From positions 12,794,196-12,858,195 of the forward strand of contig NC_034011.1 in NCBI RefSeq assembly GCF_000346465.2: 64,000 nt of DNA, read 5' to 3'. This stretch comes from Prunus persica (lineage: Eukaryota > Streptophyta > Magnoliopsida > Rosales > Rosaceae). How positions within the stretch are numbered: position 1 is the stretch's first letter; the number at the start of each line of letters is the position of its first letter. Below, in pieces: positions 22,701 to 33,123 of the stretch. Position numbers and translations under genes: made by a program. Below the pieces are notes generated by a model, which saw only the letters and a list, made by a program, of their open reading frames with translations, searched no databases and was not told the origin of the DNA.

Positions 22701-25526
22701 GATGAAGCCGATGGTTTGAAGTTTGTCAACTTCCTTGCGCATGGCTTCGTACCGTTCGGCATCATACGAACGGCGCTTCTGCCTTACAGGCTTGAAGGCG
22801 GGGGAAACGCTGAGTTTATGGCTGATGATCTCAGGGTCTATGCCGGGCATGTCTTCGTAGGACCATGCGAACACTTCCGAATGGTGCCGTAAGAAATCTA
22901 TGAACTGCGCTCGGAGGGCAGGGGTTAGCCTGGTGCCGATTCTAACCCGACGATCGGGCTGCCCTTCGCTCAATGTTATCGTCTCCAGTTCTTCGGCAGG
23001 TTGTGTATGAGGAGTCGGGGACTCATCCCTCGGGTCGTCAACTGGTCCCGTGCCGTTCGGCATCCCCTGTACAGACATGGTCTCGTCAGGGATTTTGAAA
23101 GAGGTTGATTTGATTGCCGTGGCGTAGCAAGTCCGAGCGCTTAGCTGATTTCCCCTGACAGCCCCTACGCCATTGGGGGTCGGGAACTTCATCAACAGCA
23201 TGTGTGGGGAAAGATGCGCTTTAACCCTGGTCAGTGCCGTTCGTCCAACTATGACGTTGTACGCCGTCGGGCAGTCAACGATGAGGAACTGGTCGTATAC
23301 CGTCATTCTCCTTGGCGCGGTACCGAAGGTAATTGGCAGTGTTACGCTACCGACCGGTTGGACCATGTCCCCCGAGAAACTTAGCAAAGGTGTCAACTGC
23401 CGGTTGACCTGGCTGTCTTTTATTCCCATCTCTCGGAAAGCTTCGGCAAAGATCACGTTTACCGAGCTCCCGGTATCGATCAGTACTCGCCCCACATCAT
23501 AATCGGCAATTTCTGCTCGGACGATCATTGGGTCGTCGTGGGGATAGAGGATGCCCTGTTCCTCTTCCTTGCAAAACGTGATCGGCTCCCAATGATCCCT
23601 CGGCGTCTCATGGTGGCGATTCACCTCTATGCCGAATACCTGAGGAAATTGCGCGGCGCGCACGTATTGCTTCATTGAACGGTTGCTCAGTCCTGCGATG
23701 GTGGGGCCGCCACTGATAGTGCTTATCATGTTTATCTGCCGATTTGCATTTGGCACCAGTGCCGGTGGCTGCCGGGCGATATACTGGTCCAGCTTCCCCT
23801 CCCGGATCAACCGTTCGACAATCTTCCTCAGGCTTATACAGTCTTCCGTATTATGGCTGTTGTGCTGATGGTATCGGCAATATTTACCGGTATCCCGGTT
23901 GTCTTGCCGATTGGGTCTTCGCTGATTTAGCTTTGGTATTATTTCTTGTTCGTTCATCAGGACGGCCTCATAGGTAGTGTTCAGCAGGGTGAAGACTTCA
24001 TTGCCGTGGTCACGATTCGGCAGTGGCGCTCGGTTGTCGTTGCGACCATACCTCCCTTTTCCTTTCTTTGAGTGTTCCCTTCGATCGGCACGATCGTCTT
24101 TCCTCTTATGACCTGCCGAGTAGGTGTCGACTCGCTCGTAGGGTGTCGCCTTTGCCGGATAGGTACTTAGTTCCGCACCTCCCCGCGGTGTCGAAACCGT
24201 GGGTTTCGAGTTGAAGCACTCGGCCTTGGCGTGGATTGCCGCCTGCTTCATCAGTTCTTCGTACGTGCGCCAGTTGCTGCTGTGTACTAGGTATCGAAAA
24301 TGCGAGGACCGAAGGCCACTCTTGAAGGCACCGTAGGCTGCCCTATCGTCTGTTTCCGGACACCTTGAGTACTCATGACTGAAGCGCGCCGCGTATTCTC
24401 TCAACGGTTCGTCCTCCCTTTGCCGAATTGTGTACAGATCATCGGCAGAGTAGAGACGGTCCGTTTGGATCATGAAGTGATTGAGGAAAATCTGCTTCAG
24501 CTCGTCGAAGGAGGCTACCGTTTCCGGTTCCAACCGGTAGAACCAGTTTAAGGCTGCCCTGGTAAGGGAAGACGGGAATAGCAGGCACTGTCCCTCGTCG
24601 CTCAGGCCCTTGCACCCGATGGCGGACTGAAATGAGTGGAGGTGTGTTAAGGGGTCTTTCGTTCCCGTATAGAACGGTATACGCAGTTGCTGCACTTCCC
24701 TAACCTGCTGAGAATCCCGGATGCGCCTGGTGAACGGTCCGGGCCGAAGCTTTCCCCATTCCAGTTCTTGGGAGCGAGCGTTGTCGTTTTCCATTTTCTG
24801 GACTTTCTGAAAAAGGAGTCGGACAATGGGGTCTCGGCTAGGGATTTCTTCGAAACCGTAGTCTTCCGATTGTCTCTGTAGGTCCAGTGGATTAACCTAC
24901 GAGGTCCGCGAAAGTGTTGCCGAACGGTAGGTGGAAGTTTGCGTCCCGGACGGGATGTACTCGGATTCCGACTCCTCTGCGGGGCCCAGCCCTCCAACTT
25001 TCCGAATGGGCGACTTGTCCCCCAGGATCTTCATCCGTGAATCCCTTAGTCGAGCGCTCATCCTGATCGGAGACCTCTGTCTCTCTGCCTCCCGATCATT
25101 AATCCGATGTCGACAATCGGTGTATACCTTTTTCGGGATATGTGGCTGATCCCTGGGTGCCGGGACCACCAATTGTTTGGAAGGTGCGGGCGTTGCCGTC
25201 GCTACCTTATCGCGTTTCTTCCTCTCATGAGGGGTCTGCAGGCTTTCGGAAGAGTGAGTTGTCTGGATGTTCTGCGTGTGCTGCTGGTGAAGCAGCTGCT
25301 GGGTTTCATCCACCTTGGACGAAAGAAAGTTGTTGTGTTCCTGAAGCTTTGCCATGTCCTTCCTTAAGTAGGCGATTTGGACTACTAGCTCGGCTTCGGC
25401 AGTTGTTTGGGTAGCGGGAGCGTTTTCGAAGGGAGTGCTTGGAGGTAGCGCTGGGCTAGCTCCGCTCTGCCTTCCGAACGATACCCCTTCTTCTGTTAAG
25501 AACGTGGGTATTGAAGTGGTCTCCAT
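19734..25526 (-). pseudogene. E2 gag-pol polyprotein, four lesions
   Basis: Gag starts at ATG 25526 (METTSIPTFL). A capsid domain follows (NWFYRLEPETVASFDELKQ, DRLYSADDLYTIRQ), a zinc knuckle variant CX2HX4HX4C (CRYHQHNSHNTEDC), an aspartic protease (LIDTGSSVNVIF), reverse transcriptase (MPFGLKNAGATYQRL, YVDDML), RNase H, a second RNase H (WILHVDGSANQQGCGAG, IRIHSDSQLIVNQ), and integrase (HX..HX..CDKCQRF zinc site; D in AVDYFTKW, D in ITDNGRQFD, E in SNGQVEAINK). Lesions: TAG at 24897-24899 in gag; one base lost just after YVDDML (about 22316); TGA at 20155-20157 in integrase, probably from CGA; a net -2/+1 shift near 19970. Stop at 19734. About 1930 codons, normal for Tat elements. Confidence 0.95.
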
Positions 25527-25563
25527 GTGTTTAGGAGATTGTGGGTTGATAATTTTTCGAGTT

Positions 25564-25583
25564 TCCCACAGACGGCGCCAAAC
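25564..25583 (-). other. E2 primer-binding site
   Basis: Directly inside the 5' LTR the minus strand reads GTTTGGCGCCGTCTGTGGG. TGGCGCCGT matches the complement of the 3' end of plant tRNA-Asp, the usual primer of Tat/Athila-type elements. It diverges after about 9 nt. Confidence 0.75.
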
Positions 25584-26057
25584 TGTTGATGCGAAAAAGT
25601 GGTTTAGTACGTATTTCGTCAACTTAGTTAAATTATCCCTTCGGTAGGTGACTGTCCTCGGTAAGTGGTCCACTCTGGAGGGGTAAGTACCTACAAAAGG
25701 ATACGTTCGGTAAATTCTTGGGGTACCGGTGTGGTACTGGCCGAAAGCTCTCCGATGCTTAAGTAAGTATGGATTTAGTAAAGTTAACTGACAGATCACA
25801 CGATAGCGTACCGTTAGTTCTGATTTCTTCCTTTTGGGGATATGGGTCTCCTTATATAGGCCTTGGGAGGTGTGCACTGTGCTCATATTTCCGATGTGGG
25901 ACTCTGGACATGGATTGTGAGCGTGACACGTGTCTGATGGCAAAAAAGGGCTAAACTTGATGGCTTCGGTAGGGAGAATGCCGAAGGAGTTCTGTGATCA
26001 GTATCGATCTCGTCCACGTGTTCGGTGGTAATAAGCCGTTTATTTACAGTATAAACA
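25584..26057 (-). repeat. E2 5' LTR
   Basis: The LTR upstream of gag. The minus-strand TATATAAG at 25851-25858 is the likely promoter core, about 200 bp into the LTR. An open reading frame runs from inside this LTR (from about 25943) through the primer-binding site into gag, but no upstream ATG looks better than the gag ATG at 25526. Confidence 0.97.
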
Positions 26058-26062
26058 ATTAC

Positions 26063-27480
26063 CATTTGTAGAAACAAATTTCACTCTCCTGCCTTCTCGA
26101 AGTACACAAACTAGTGTAGAATTAATAAGCAAGTGAAACTTTTTCAGGTTTTTGGAACTCAAATGGTTTTTCAAGTTCTTGGAACTCAAATGGTTTTTCA
26201 GGTTCTTGTACTCCAGATCGATATGTTAATCATTTCTGCACCTCACAAAGGTAAGGTCAAAGATTAAAATATCGGCCGTGCAGATAATATCGGACCTTCA
26301 ATTTAAGGATATTTTGGGGAATATATTGTTATCAGTATCGGAAAAAAATCAACAAAAATAACAGATATAGGCATTGAAATACATAATTTTAGTGTAAAAA
26401 TTTCATAAATATTATGTACATTATCAATGAATGTATTGAACAAATAAAACTCAAAATTTACTAATAATAAGATATACATATTATGAAATATAAGTGGTAT
26501 GCAATACGCGTTAATGAAAAGTTTGAAAATAAAATGTTGATTAGAATGAATAAACCATGCATAAATCCATAGTTTGTTTAAACATTAGATTACAATTTAG
26601 ATAAGTGTCTATCTACATAAAGGAAGAGCTCTTATGAGGTTCAAACAATGAGGAACAACCATCTATATTCATACAATAGTCATACTAAGTCATGTAACTG
26701 TTCACCTGTTTTGAGTTTATTCTTGAGATGGAAGGGCAAAGTTCCTCATTGCCTTGGGAACCATTGATTGGTCAACAAGTCATCTTTCTTTGGTGTATGA
26801 GCGTGCCACTACTAGCAATAAAGATTTTAGCAGACTTCTTTAAAACCAATAACTTGTGCCCCAAGTTACTGATTTCTAAACAAACGATTATGAATTTGGG
26901 TGGGGAATATCTCCCAAATAAGTTCTTTTTCTTGCCTCAGACTGGTGAGGACTTCACAATTTATCCCAGTATAAAATTGGTAATTCTAGTCAGAGTAATG
27001 AATAATAAAGTGGACTGTTTTTAGACAGAACTACTCTTTTCAGAGTTACAAAGGAAGAAATCAACTCTAGAAAAGCAAAAAGAAAGCCGGAACCCCATTC
27101 CTGTCTGGATAGAAGCTTCTGATCCGGGCTGGACTGGGTATGTCTGGGCTAGACTGGACTTTTAACAACTTCAACTGCTCAGTTTCAGCTGTAGGTCGAT
27201 ATCAAAGTTCAATTTTGGCAGAGCTTTAATCTCCTCCCAGCTTTGGAAGGCTTTTGAGCAGGCAGAACTATAGCTTTTTTGTTTGAAGGGACAGAAGTGG
27301 CCGTTCTTAAGAACCTGATGAGCTGGAAACTGAACTGTGAAATTTGTTGAGGTTTTCATATTTGAGAAAACTCAAACTCTGCTTGTCTTGGCTTTTGCTG
27401 AACCAAATTCGTAACGAGAGAGATCTCGTTTTAAATGACTTATTTCTTTAAGTCTGAACTTTGGGAATTCTGATCTAAGA
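26063..27480. other. Unassigned AT-rich region
   Basis: Right flank of E2. The plus-strand reading frame at 26728-27024 (98 codons) has no recognisable domain. No terminal repeats found. It contains the small 27 bp minisatellite described separately. Confidence 0.5.
26140..26211. repeat. 27 bp minisatellite, about 2.7 copies
   Basis: Units begin TTTTTCAGGTTTTTGGAACT, with copies starting at 26140, 26167 and 26194. Confidence 0.85.
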
Positions 27481-28760
27481 CTGTTTTTTCTTGTGGTTCA
27501 AGTGAGCTTTGGGTTGATTTTTTGGTTGTTTGTTTGATTGATGAAAATTGAGTGTCCTATTCTGTTCACTCTCTATAGTATTTATAAGGAAATGCTTTGG
27601 AGTAGGGTTTCATTCTTCTAACAATGGGCGGCAAAGATTTCTCAAAAGATCTTTTTATTTTTAAATGCAAAGAAAAAGAAAAGTTTTAATCAATTTTGGC
27701 AGATAAGCTCTTAATAGTCAATTCTCAAGATCACTTCCCTGTTTTTTCCTGAAAGAGAACCTAACCCTTTTTTAATTTCCAACTGCCCCCCTGTGAGAGC
27801 TCAAACTGTGATGGTTAGTTTGATTCTCAATTTGAACAGCTCCCTGTCTTCCTGCTTATCTCTTTTTGAAAGTATGACCTGTTTATTTTTTGGGAGAATC
27901 ACCCTTTTGTTGGAGTAGAGGAAAATACCTCTAAATATTTTATACATAAAATATAAAGGTTTGATCTTCTGATGGCAGAGATTTTTAGAAAGGTCTTCTC
28001 CTAGTTCTCCTGCTTTTGATTGACATACTTTATCAAATTAGTTGAAAATGTTGACTTTTCAAATGTCAGAGAAAAGAGATTTCACATGGGTTTGTTTTTA
28101 TTTTCTTCTTTCTTTAATCATGTTGGGCCTGCTCTGATTTTTCTGGAATCAAACCAAGGGCTGGTTTGCTTTTTTTTTCTTTTTCAATGCCCAAGTTTTT
28201 GTTTTGCCACCTTTTAATAGATCCTAGGCTGGGTTCTTTTGGATTTCCTGTTTATTTTGTAAAGTCCGGGTTTGGGCCTGTAGTCTTTGGGCAGAGTGTA
28301 TAATCTTGGGCCAATTCAAGGGAACATTGGTGGCTGGTTTAAAAATTGCTATGGGCTTTGTGACCTTGGGCTGGGTGTGCCAAATTAAGCCCAAACAGTA
28401 ACCCGAGCAGTTTGTAAGCCATGTTTGAACATGGTGTACATAGGTCTCTCTTGAGCTCCCTACTGTCCTCCCATATATGGGATAGTTAGGGATTAACCCA
28501 ACTAGTTGGTCCATAATTTGTTTCATCATCTTGAGCTCCATAACTAGTTCCCCTATAATCAGACATACATAACCATAGCCATTATAAGATTCATTTGAGT
28601 TAGTACTAGGTCTAGTTCCTATGCTCATAAATCCAAAATTGATCTTCATGCCCTCTTCAGATGGATTGGAAGTATGGAGGCAGTGGACTATGCATAGATT
28701 CTTCATATTAATAAATTATAGGGTTATGGACAAGGATTAGCTATTTATTTTTGGGTTTCA
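27480..28760 (+). repeat. Dispersed repeat, related in inverted orientation to 63150-64000
   Basis: Shared blocks with the reverse complement of the window's right end include a GATTGATGAA...TTGAGTGTCC block, AATGGGCGGCAAA..GAT, and GTTGAAAATGTTGACTTTTC-like text, in the same order. A TATTTATAAGG promoter-like motif at about 27577 lies between the first two, as in an LTR or a leader of an unclassified element. A 160-codon minus-strand reading frame (28224-28706) was not recognised. The family is undetermined. Confidence 0.5.
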
Positions 28761-28809
28761 ATTTGCTTCAATTGCTTTCAAAACTTCAAAAAAAAATTCG
28801 GGTCAAAAA

Positions 28810-30245
28810 ATACTCACCCCTGCATTCGCGTGAAAAAATAGCGCGTTTGTTTAGTAAAGTAAGTTGGGTCCAATTTTCTCAGGAACGGTGAACTTTATTC
28901 AACGAATGAATCCCCTATGTTTGCGTGAAAAAATAGCGCGTTTTGTTGATAAAGTATTTTAGTTGGTCCAATTTCCCAGGGAACTGTGAACTTTACTGAA
29001 CGAACGCACCCTCTGCGTTCGCGTGAAAAAATAGCCCATTTGTTTGATAAAGTAAGTCAGTTGGGTCCAATTTTCTCGGGGAATAGCCAACATTACTGAA
29101 CGAATGCACCCATGATTTCAGGTGAAAAAATAGCTCGTTTGTTTGATAAAGTAAGTTAGTTTGATCCATTTTTCTGGGGAACGGCCAACGTTACTCAACG
29201 AACACACCCGTTGTGTTCGCATGAAAAAATAGCCCTTTTGTTTAATAAAGTAAGTTAGTTGGGTCCAATTTCACAAGGAACGGCCAACTGTACTTAGCAA
29301 AAGCACCCCTGCATTCATGTGAAAAATTAGCCTGTTTGTTTGATAAAGTAAGTCAGTTGGGTCCAATTTCTCAAGAAACGGCCAACTTTACTTAACGAAC
29401 GCACCCCCTGCGTCCGCGTGAAAAAATAGCCCATTTGTTTGATAAAGTAAGTTAGTTTGATCCATTTTTCCTGGGAACGGCTAACTGTACTCAACGAAAG
29501 CACCCCCTGCGTTCGAGTGAAAAAATAGCATGTTTGTTTGATTAAGTAAGTCAGTTGGGTCCAATTTTCTGGGGAACAGCCAACTATACTGAACGCATGT
29601 ATCCTCTGCGTTCGCGTGAAAAAATAGCCCGTTTGTTTAATAAAGTAAGTTAGTTTGATCCATTTTCCCGGGAAACGACCAACTTTACTCAATGAACGCA
29701 CCTGCTGCATTCGTGTAAACATATAACCCGTTTATTTGATAAAGTAAGTCAGTTGGGTCCAATTTCTCGGAGAACTACCAACTTTACTTAACAAACGCAA
29801 CCCACACGTTCGGGTGAAAAATAGCCCGTTTGTTGATAAAGTAAGTCAGTTCGGTCCAATTTTCCAATGAACGACTAACTTTACTGAACGAACCCACCCC
29901 CTACGTTCGCGTGAACAAATAGCCTATTTGTTTGATAAAGTAAGTCAATTGGGTCCAATTTCCAGGGGAACAACGAACTTTACTCAATGAACGCACCTCA
30001 TGCGTTCACGTAAAAAAATAGTGCGTTGTTTGGTAAAGTATTTTAGTTAGTCCAATTTCCCAAGGAAAAAATAGCCTGTTTGTTTGATAAAATAAGTTAG
30101 TTGGGTCCAATTTCCCGAGGAACGGCGAATTTTACTCATCGAACTTACCCTATGCGTTTGCATGAAAAAATATTGCGTTTGTTTGATAAAGTATTTTAGT
30201 TAGTCCAATTTTCCGGGGAACAACGTACTTTACTCAAAGAATGCA
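28810..30245. repeat. ~98 bp tandem array, about 14 copies
   Basis: Core text GTGAAAAAATAGCCCGTTTG, TTTGATAAAGTAAGTCAG and TTGGGTCCAATTT recurs every 96-99 bp (anchors near 28829, 28925, 29022, 29121, 29220, 29319, 29418, 29517 and onward). Because many units are 99 bp, a minus-strand frame stays open at 29327-29722 as 33-residue repeats; this looks like a by-product. Units are 80-90% alike by eye. Confidence 0.92.
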
Positions 30246-30283
30246 CCTCTTGCTTCCTCGGTGTAAAATACCTCGTTTGTTGA

Positions 30284-30346
30284 GTAAATCATGGAGTTTG
30301 TTGGGTAGGTTTGTTAGCAAATTACCCAATGAACTCCATGATTTAC
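30284..30346. repeat. Short hairpin next to the 98 bp array
   Basis: Arms 30284-30307 and 30323-30346 (starting GTAAATCATGGAGTT) are inverted copies matching at 22 of 24 positions around a 15 nt loop. A further direct copy of GTAAATCATGGAGT follows at about 30356. Confidence 0.85.
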
Positions 30347-30449
30347 GTTTGTTGAGTAAATCATGGAGTACGTTTGTTGTGTGAAATATCCTTTACCCGA
30401 TGAATGAGTCGCTTAGCGTTCGTTAGGTAGGTTTGTTAGCATAAATTGC

Positions 30450-31762
30450 TCAATATAACTGTTGTGATTCACTACTAATTTAAGCACAATGAACTATTGA
30501 AAATAAAATTGAACTTTGTTGATTATCTCCAATTATTACTATATTGTTAATTTAAAAAAATCAATAATATAAAGCATATGATTGTTGATAGAACAAAAAT
30601 TATTACATTTCCCGTCATTACAACGATTTTGCCCATAAATGATGGTGAAATATCCAGAAAAGAAAACCACATCACATGTTTGGCTTTAGGGCATATATTT
30701 AACATCCTTTCATATTATTTTATTTTACATAATTCAATTATTTTTAACATATGAAATGACCAATTTGTTCTCATATTTAACAACAAATTGGACAAAATGT
30801 TAGGGGATTAAACGGCAGGAGAGACATTGGTGATAAAGACAAATTCATATCCTTAATTTTATTAAAAAAGGTCATGAGATAAATTAAAATTTGGGTACAA
30901 GTTCAAGGACTAAATCAACAATTAGCCATGTTTAATGGTTTTTGTGGGCATATGTCGCATATTTGATAGCACATGTGTGCAATTCTCAGTTTACAATATG
31001 CAATTGCATATACATATATGCAATTTCATAACATCTATGTGCAATTCTCATTTTACAATATGCAAGTGTATATATATGTACGCAATTTTGTAATCTCTAT
31101 TTGCAATTCTTAGTTTACAATATGCAATTGCATTCCACCCTTCTTTTGGTTTTTAACTTTTTTTCTTTTTAATTAGAAGGCTCATTGGCTCACACTCTTA
31201 TAATGTATGCAAAGATCACCAAATTTCCTCTTTTTGGCTAGAGGTCCTCTTTTGTATGTATGTTCATTTGCATGACAATACAAATAATCTACTACTACCT
31301 AAAAGCTGTAGAAAATTAAATGTGATATCATCTATTTTTTCTAACCAAGACTACATGTCACATAAATAAGAAATAAGATCTCAAAAAAGAAACAGCATTA
31401 TTCATGCTCCACTCAGTAGCAAGTCCATTATCGTATCATGGTAAAAGTAGTCTATACGAAAAATTTCTTAATTGAGTTACAACCTCTACCTCTAAGGATT
31501 CCATTACCATAGTTATTAATGAATATGTAACTACTTTTCTCATCAGTCGGTTATTCCAAAAAAAGGTTTTACAAAGGAACTGTTTTTATTTTTTCAATTT
31601 TCTTGACAGGTCTTTTGTTGCAAGAGTAGAGTAATACCAAACAACTCAGGCAATATGCACTCAATACATTGTTCAAGCTGTAGCCTAAGCCACTAGAGCT
31701 AAGACAGACACTGTTGAATTTGAGCTATTATACAAAAATGAGGTAATGACAGAGCATAATAC
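30450..31762. other. Unassigned AT-rich host DNA left of the CACTA element
   Basis: No coding region supported. It is collinear with 45980 onward if the CACTA element is removed, so it may be downstream DNA of the TIPIN-like gene (minus strand). It contains the 62 bp repeat described next. Confidence 0.5.
30977..31136. repeat. 62 bp tandem repeat, about 2.6 copies
   Basis: Units begin GTGCAATTCTCAGTTTACAA at 30977, 31039 and 31101. They are rich in TATGCAATTGCATA palindromes. Similar motifs occur at 15738-15790. Confidence 0.85.
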
Positions 31763-31790
31763 CACTACTACAAAAAAGCAAAAAGACGAC
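31763..31790 (+). repeat. CACTA left terminal inverted repeat
   Basis: CACTACTAC, an A run, then GACGAC. It pairs with 45952-45979. The first subterminal motif (GACGACGGT) starts inside it. Confidence 0.95.
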
Positions 31791-33120
31791 GGTAAATCAC
31801 CGTCGTGTATTTGGTTTTTCAATGGTCGTGGAATCCACCGTCATCTTTTCCCTCATAAACCACGACGCTAAATAACCGTCGTTGTTAAACAATACAACGT
31901 CATCAAAAAATACAAAACGACGTCTTTGTACTGCAAAAAGATCTAAAAAAAGCAATCGAGGATGATAATAGACGACCAATTCTCTAAAAAGACCGTCGTT
32001 AAAAAGGGAAAATATGACACATATTAAGAGAACAAGGCCGCAAGATAGACATACAACGACGACAATAAAAATACGCCGACGTTAAATATAATTTTCACGA
32101 CAATAAAAAATATGACGTCTTTAAATACATTAGAAGACGACGTTATTGATACCTACTACGTCGCACATATAAACACAACCGTCGTACAATTAATTTTCCA
32201 CTTCGATTTTTCGATAAAAGATGACGTGGAAATAGTTGTCAGTGTCATTATTTACGACGTATGTGTTTCTATAGTAGACGTTGAAAAACTAAACAACGTC
32301 AGTTACAAATATATGAGAGTCGTATTAAAAAATTTATACGTCCTATTTTCAGAAACAAACAACGACCATAAATATTAGACGTTGTTAAATACAACAACGT
32401 CGGAAAACAATAAAAACAGACGTGTTTAGTCTGCTAAAGTTCTACAACGTCTCTTATTTACAAAAAACCGTCGTGAAATAAATTTTCCACTTCGATTTTT
32501 CTAAAAAAGATGACGTGGAAATAGTTGTCAGTGTCATTATTTACGACGTATACATTTATATAGTCGACGTTGTATTTATATGTATTCATTACTCACGACG
32601 CACTTAATAATATAGACGACGTTGAACGTCTAAACAACGTCGGTTCCAAATAAATGAGAGTCGTATTACAGAACATATAGACGGCGTAGATTATGATGGG
32701 AGCCGTATTACAAATAACGTCGTTTAATTGTTATTAGACGGCGGTTATAATGAATTTCCGTCGGAATTAATTTCGTTCCTCTTCGTTTATAAAAGAACTT
32801 GCGACGTGGAAAATGTATGATGACGTCGTATTTTTTAACGTTCAGATTACATATCTCGTTTTTTAGACGTCGGTATTATGGGATTGGAGTCGTGTTATTT
32901 TGAATTACATGGCGGTTCTTTATCCTTCACCGACGTGATATCCTGAATAATTGCTTCACAATAGCGTCGTGGTTCTTCATTGTTACGTTGCTTTAAGACG
33001 TCGGTAAATATGCTGAATAACTGATTCACAATAACGTCGTGTTTTATTTGAACGTAGAAAGTGAAGAAATCACATTACAATATTTTACAAAATTAATGTC
33101 ATACACTGCCAATTACATAA
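31791..33120. repeat. CACTA left subterminal repeat region
   Basis: About 1.3 kb with dozens of short motifs containing ACGTCG or CGTCGT on either strand, the presumed transposase-binding sites of CACTA ends. A longer direct repeat of about 100 bp (starting near 32187 and 32480, with ATTTTCCACTTCGATTTTTC) shows that the region grew by duplication. No real gene; the small frame at 32112-32378 is a repeat by-product. Confidence 0.88.
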
Positions 33121-33123
33121 GCA

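Larger units (their letters stand above)
15795..26057 (-). mobile_element. E2: young Tat-type Ty3/gypsy retrotransposon, 10.26 kb
   Basis: Two 474 bp LTRs (15795-16268; 25584-26057) starting TGTTGATGCG and ending TATAAACA are flanked by the perfect 5 bp duplication ATTAC (15790-15794; 26058-26062). I count 8 differences between the LTRs, all transitions (about 1.7%). With a commonly assumed plant rate of 1.3e-8 per site per year that is roughly 0.65 million years. It carries gag-pol on the minus strand with four lesions, and an antisense gene on the plus strand between the pol 3' end and the 3' LTR. The dual RNase H and antisense gene place it in the Tat lineage. Confidence 0.97.

Noticed and set aside
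28224..28706. 160-codon minus-strand frame considered as a pararetroviral or LTR-element protein
   Set aside because: No diagnostic motif (zinc knuckle, protease, RT, movement-type) is present, so no viral assignment is made.
29327..29722. 131-codon frame with 33-residue repeats
   Set aside because: Explained by many array units being 99 bp. Neighbouring units break the frame.
28810..30245. CRISPR-like regular repeats
   Set aside because: Units are contiguous ~98 bp tandem repeats without unique spacers, in a plant genome.
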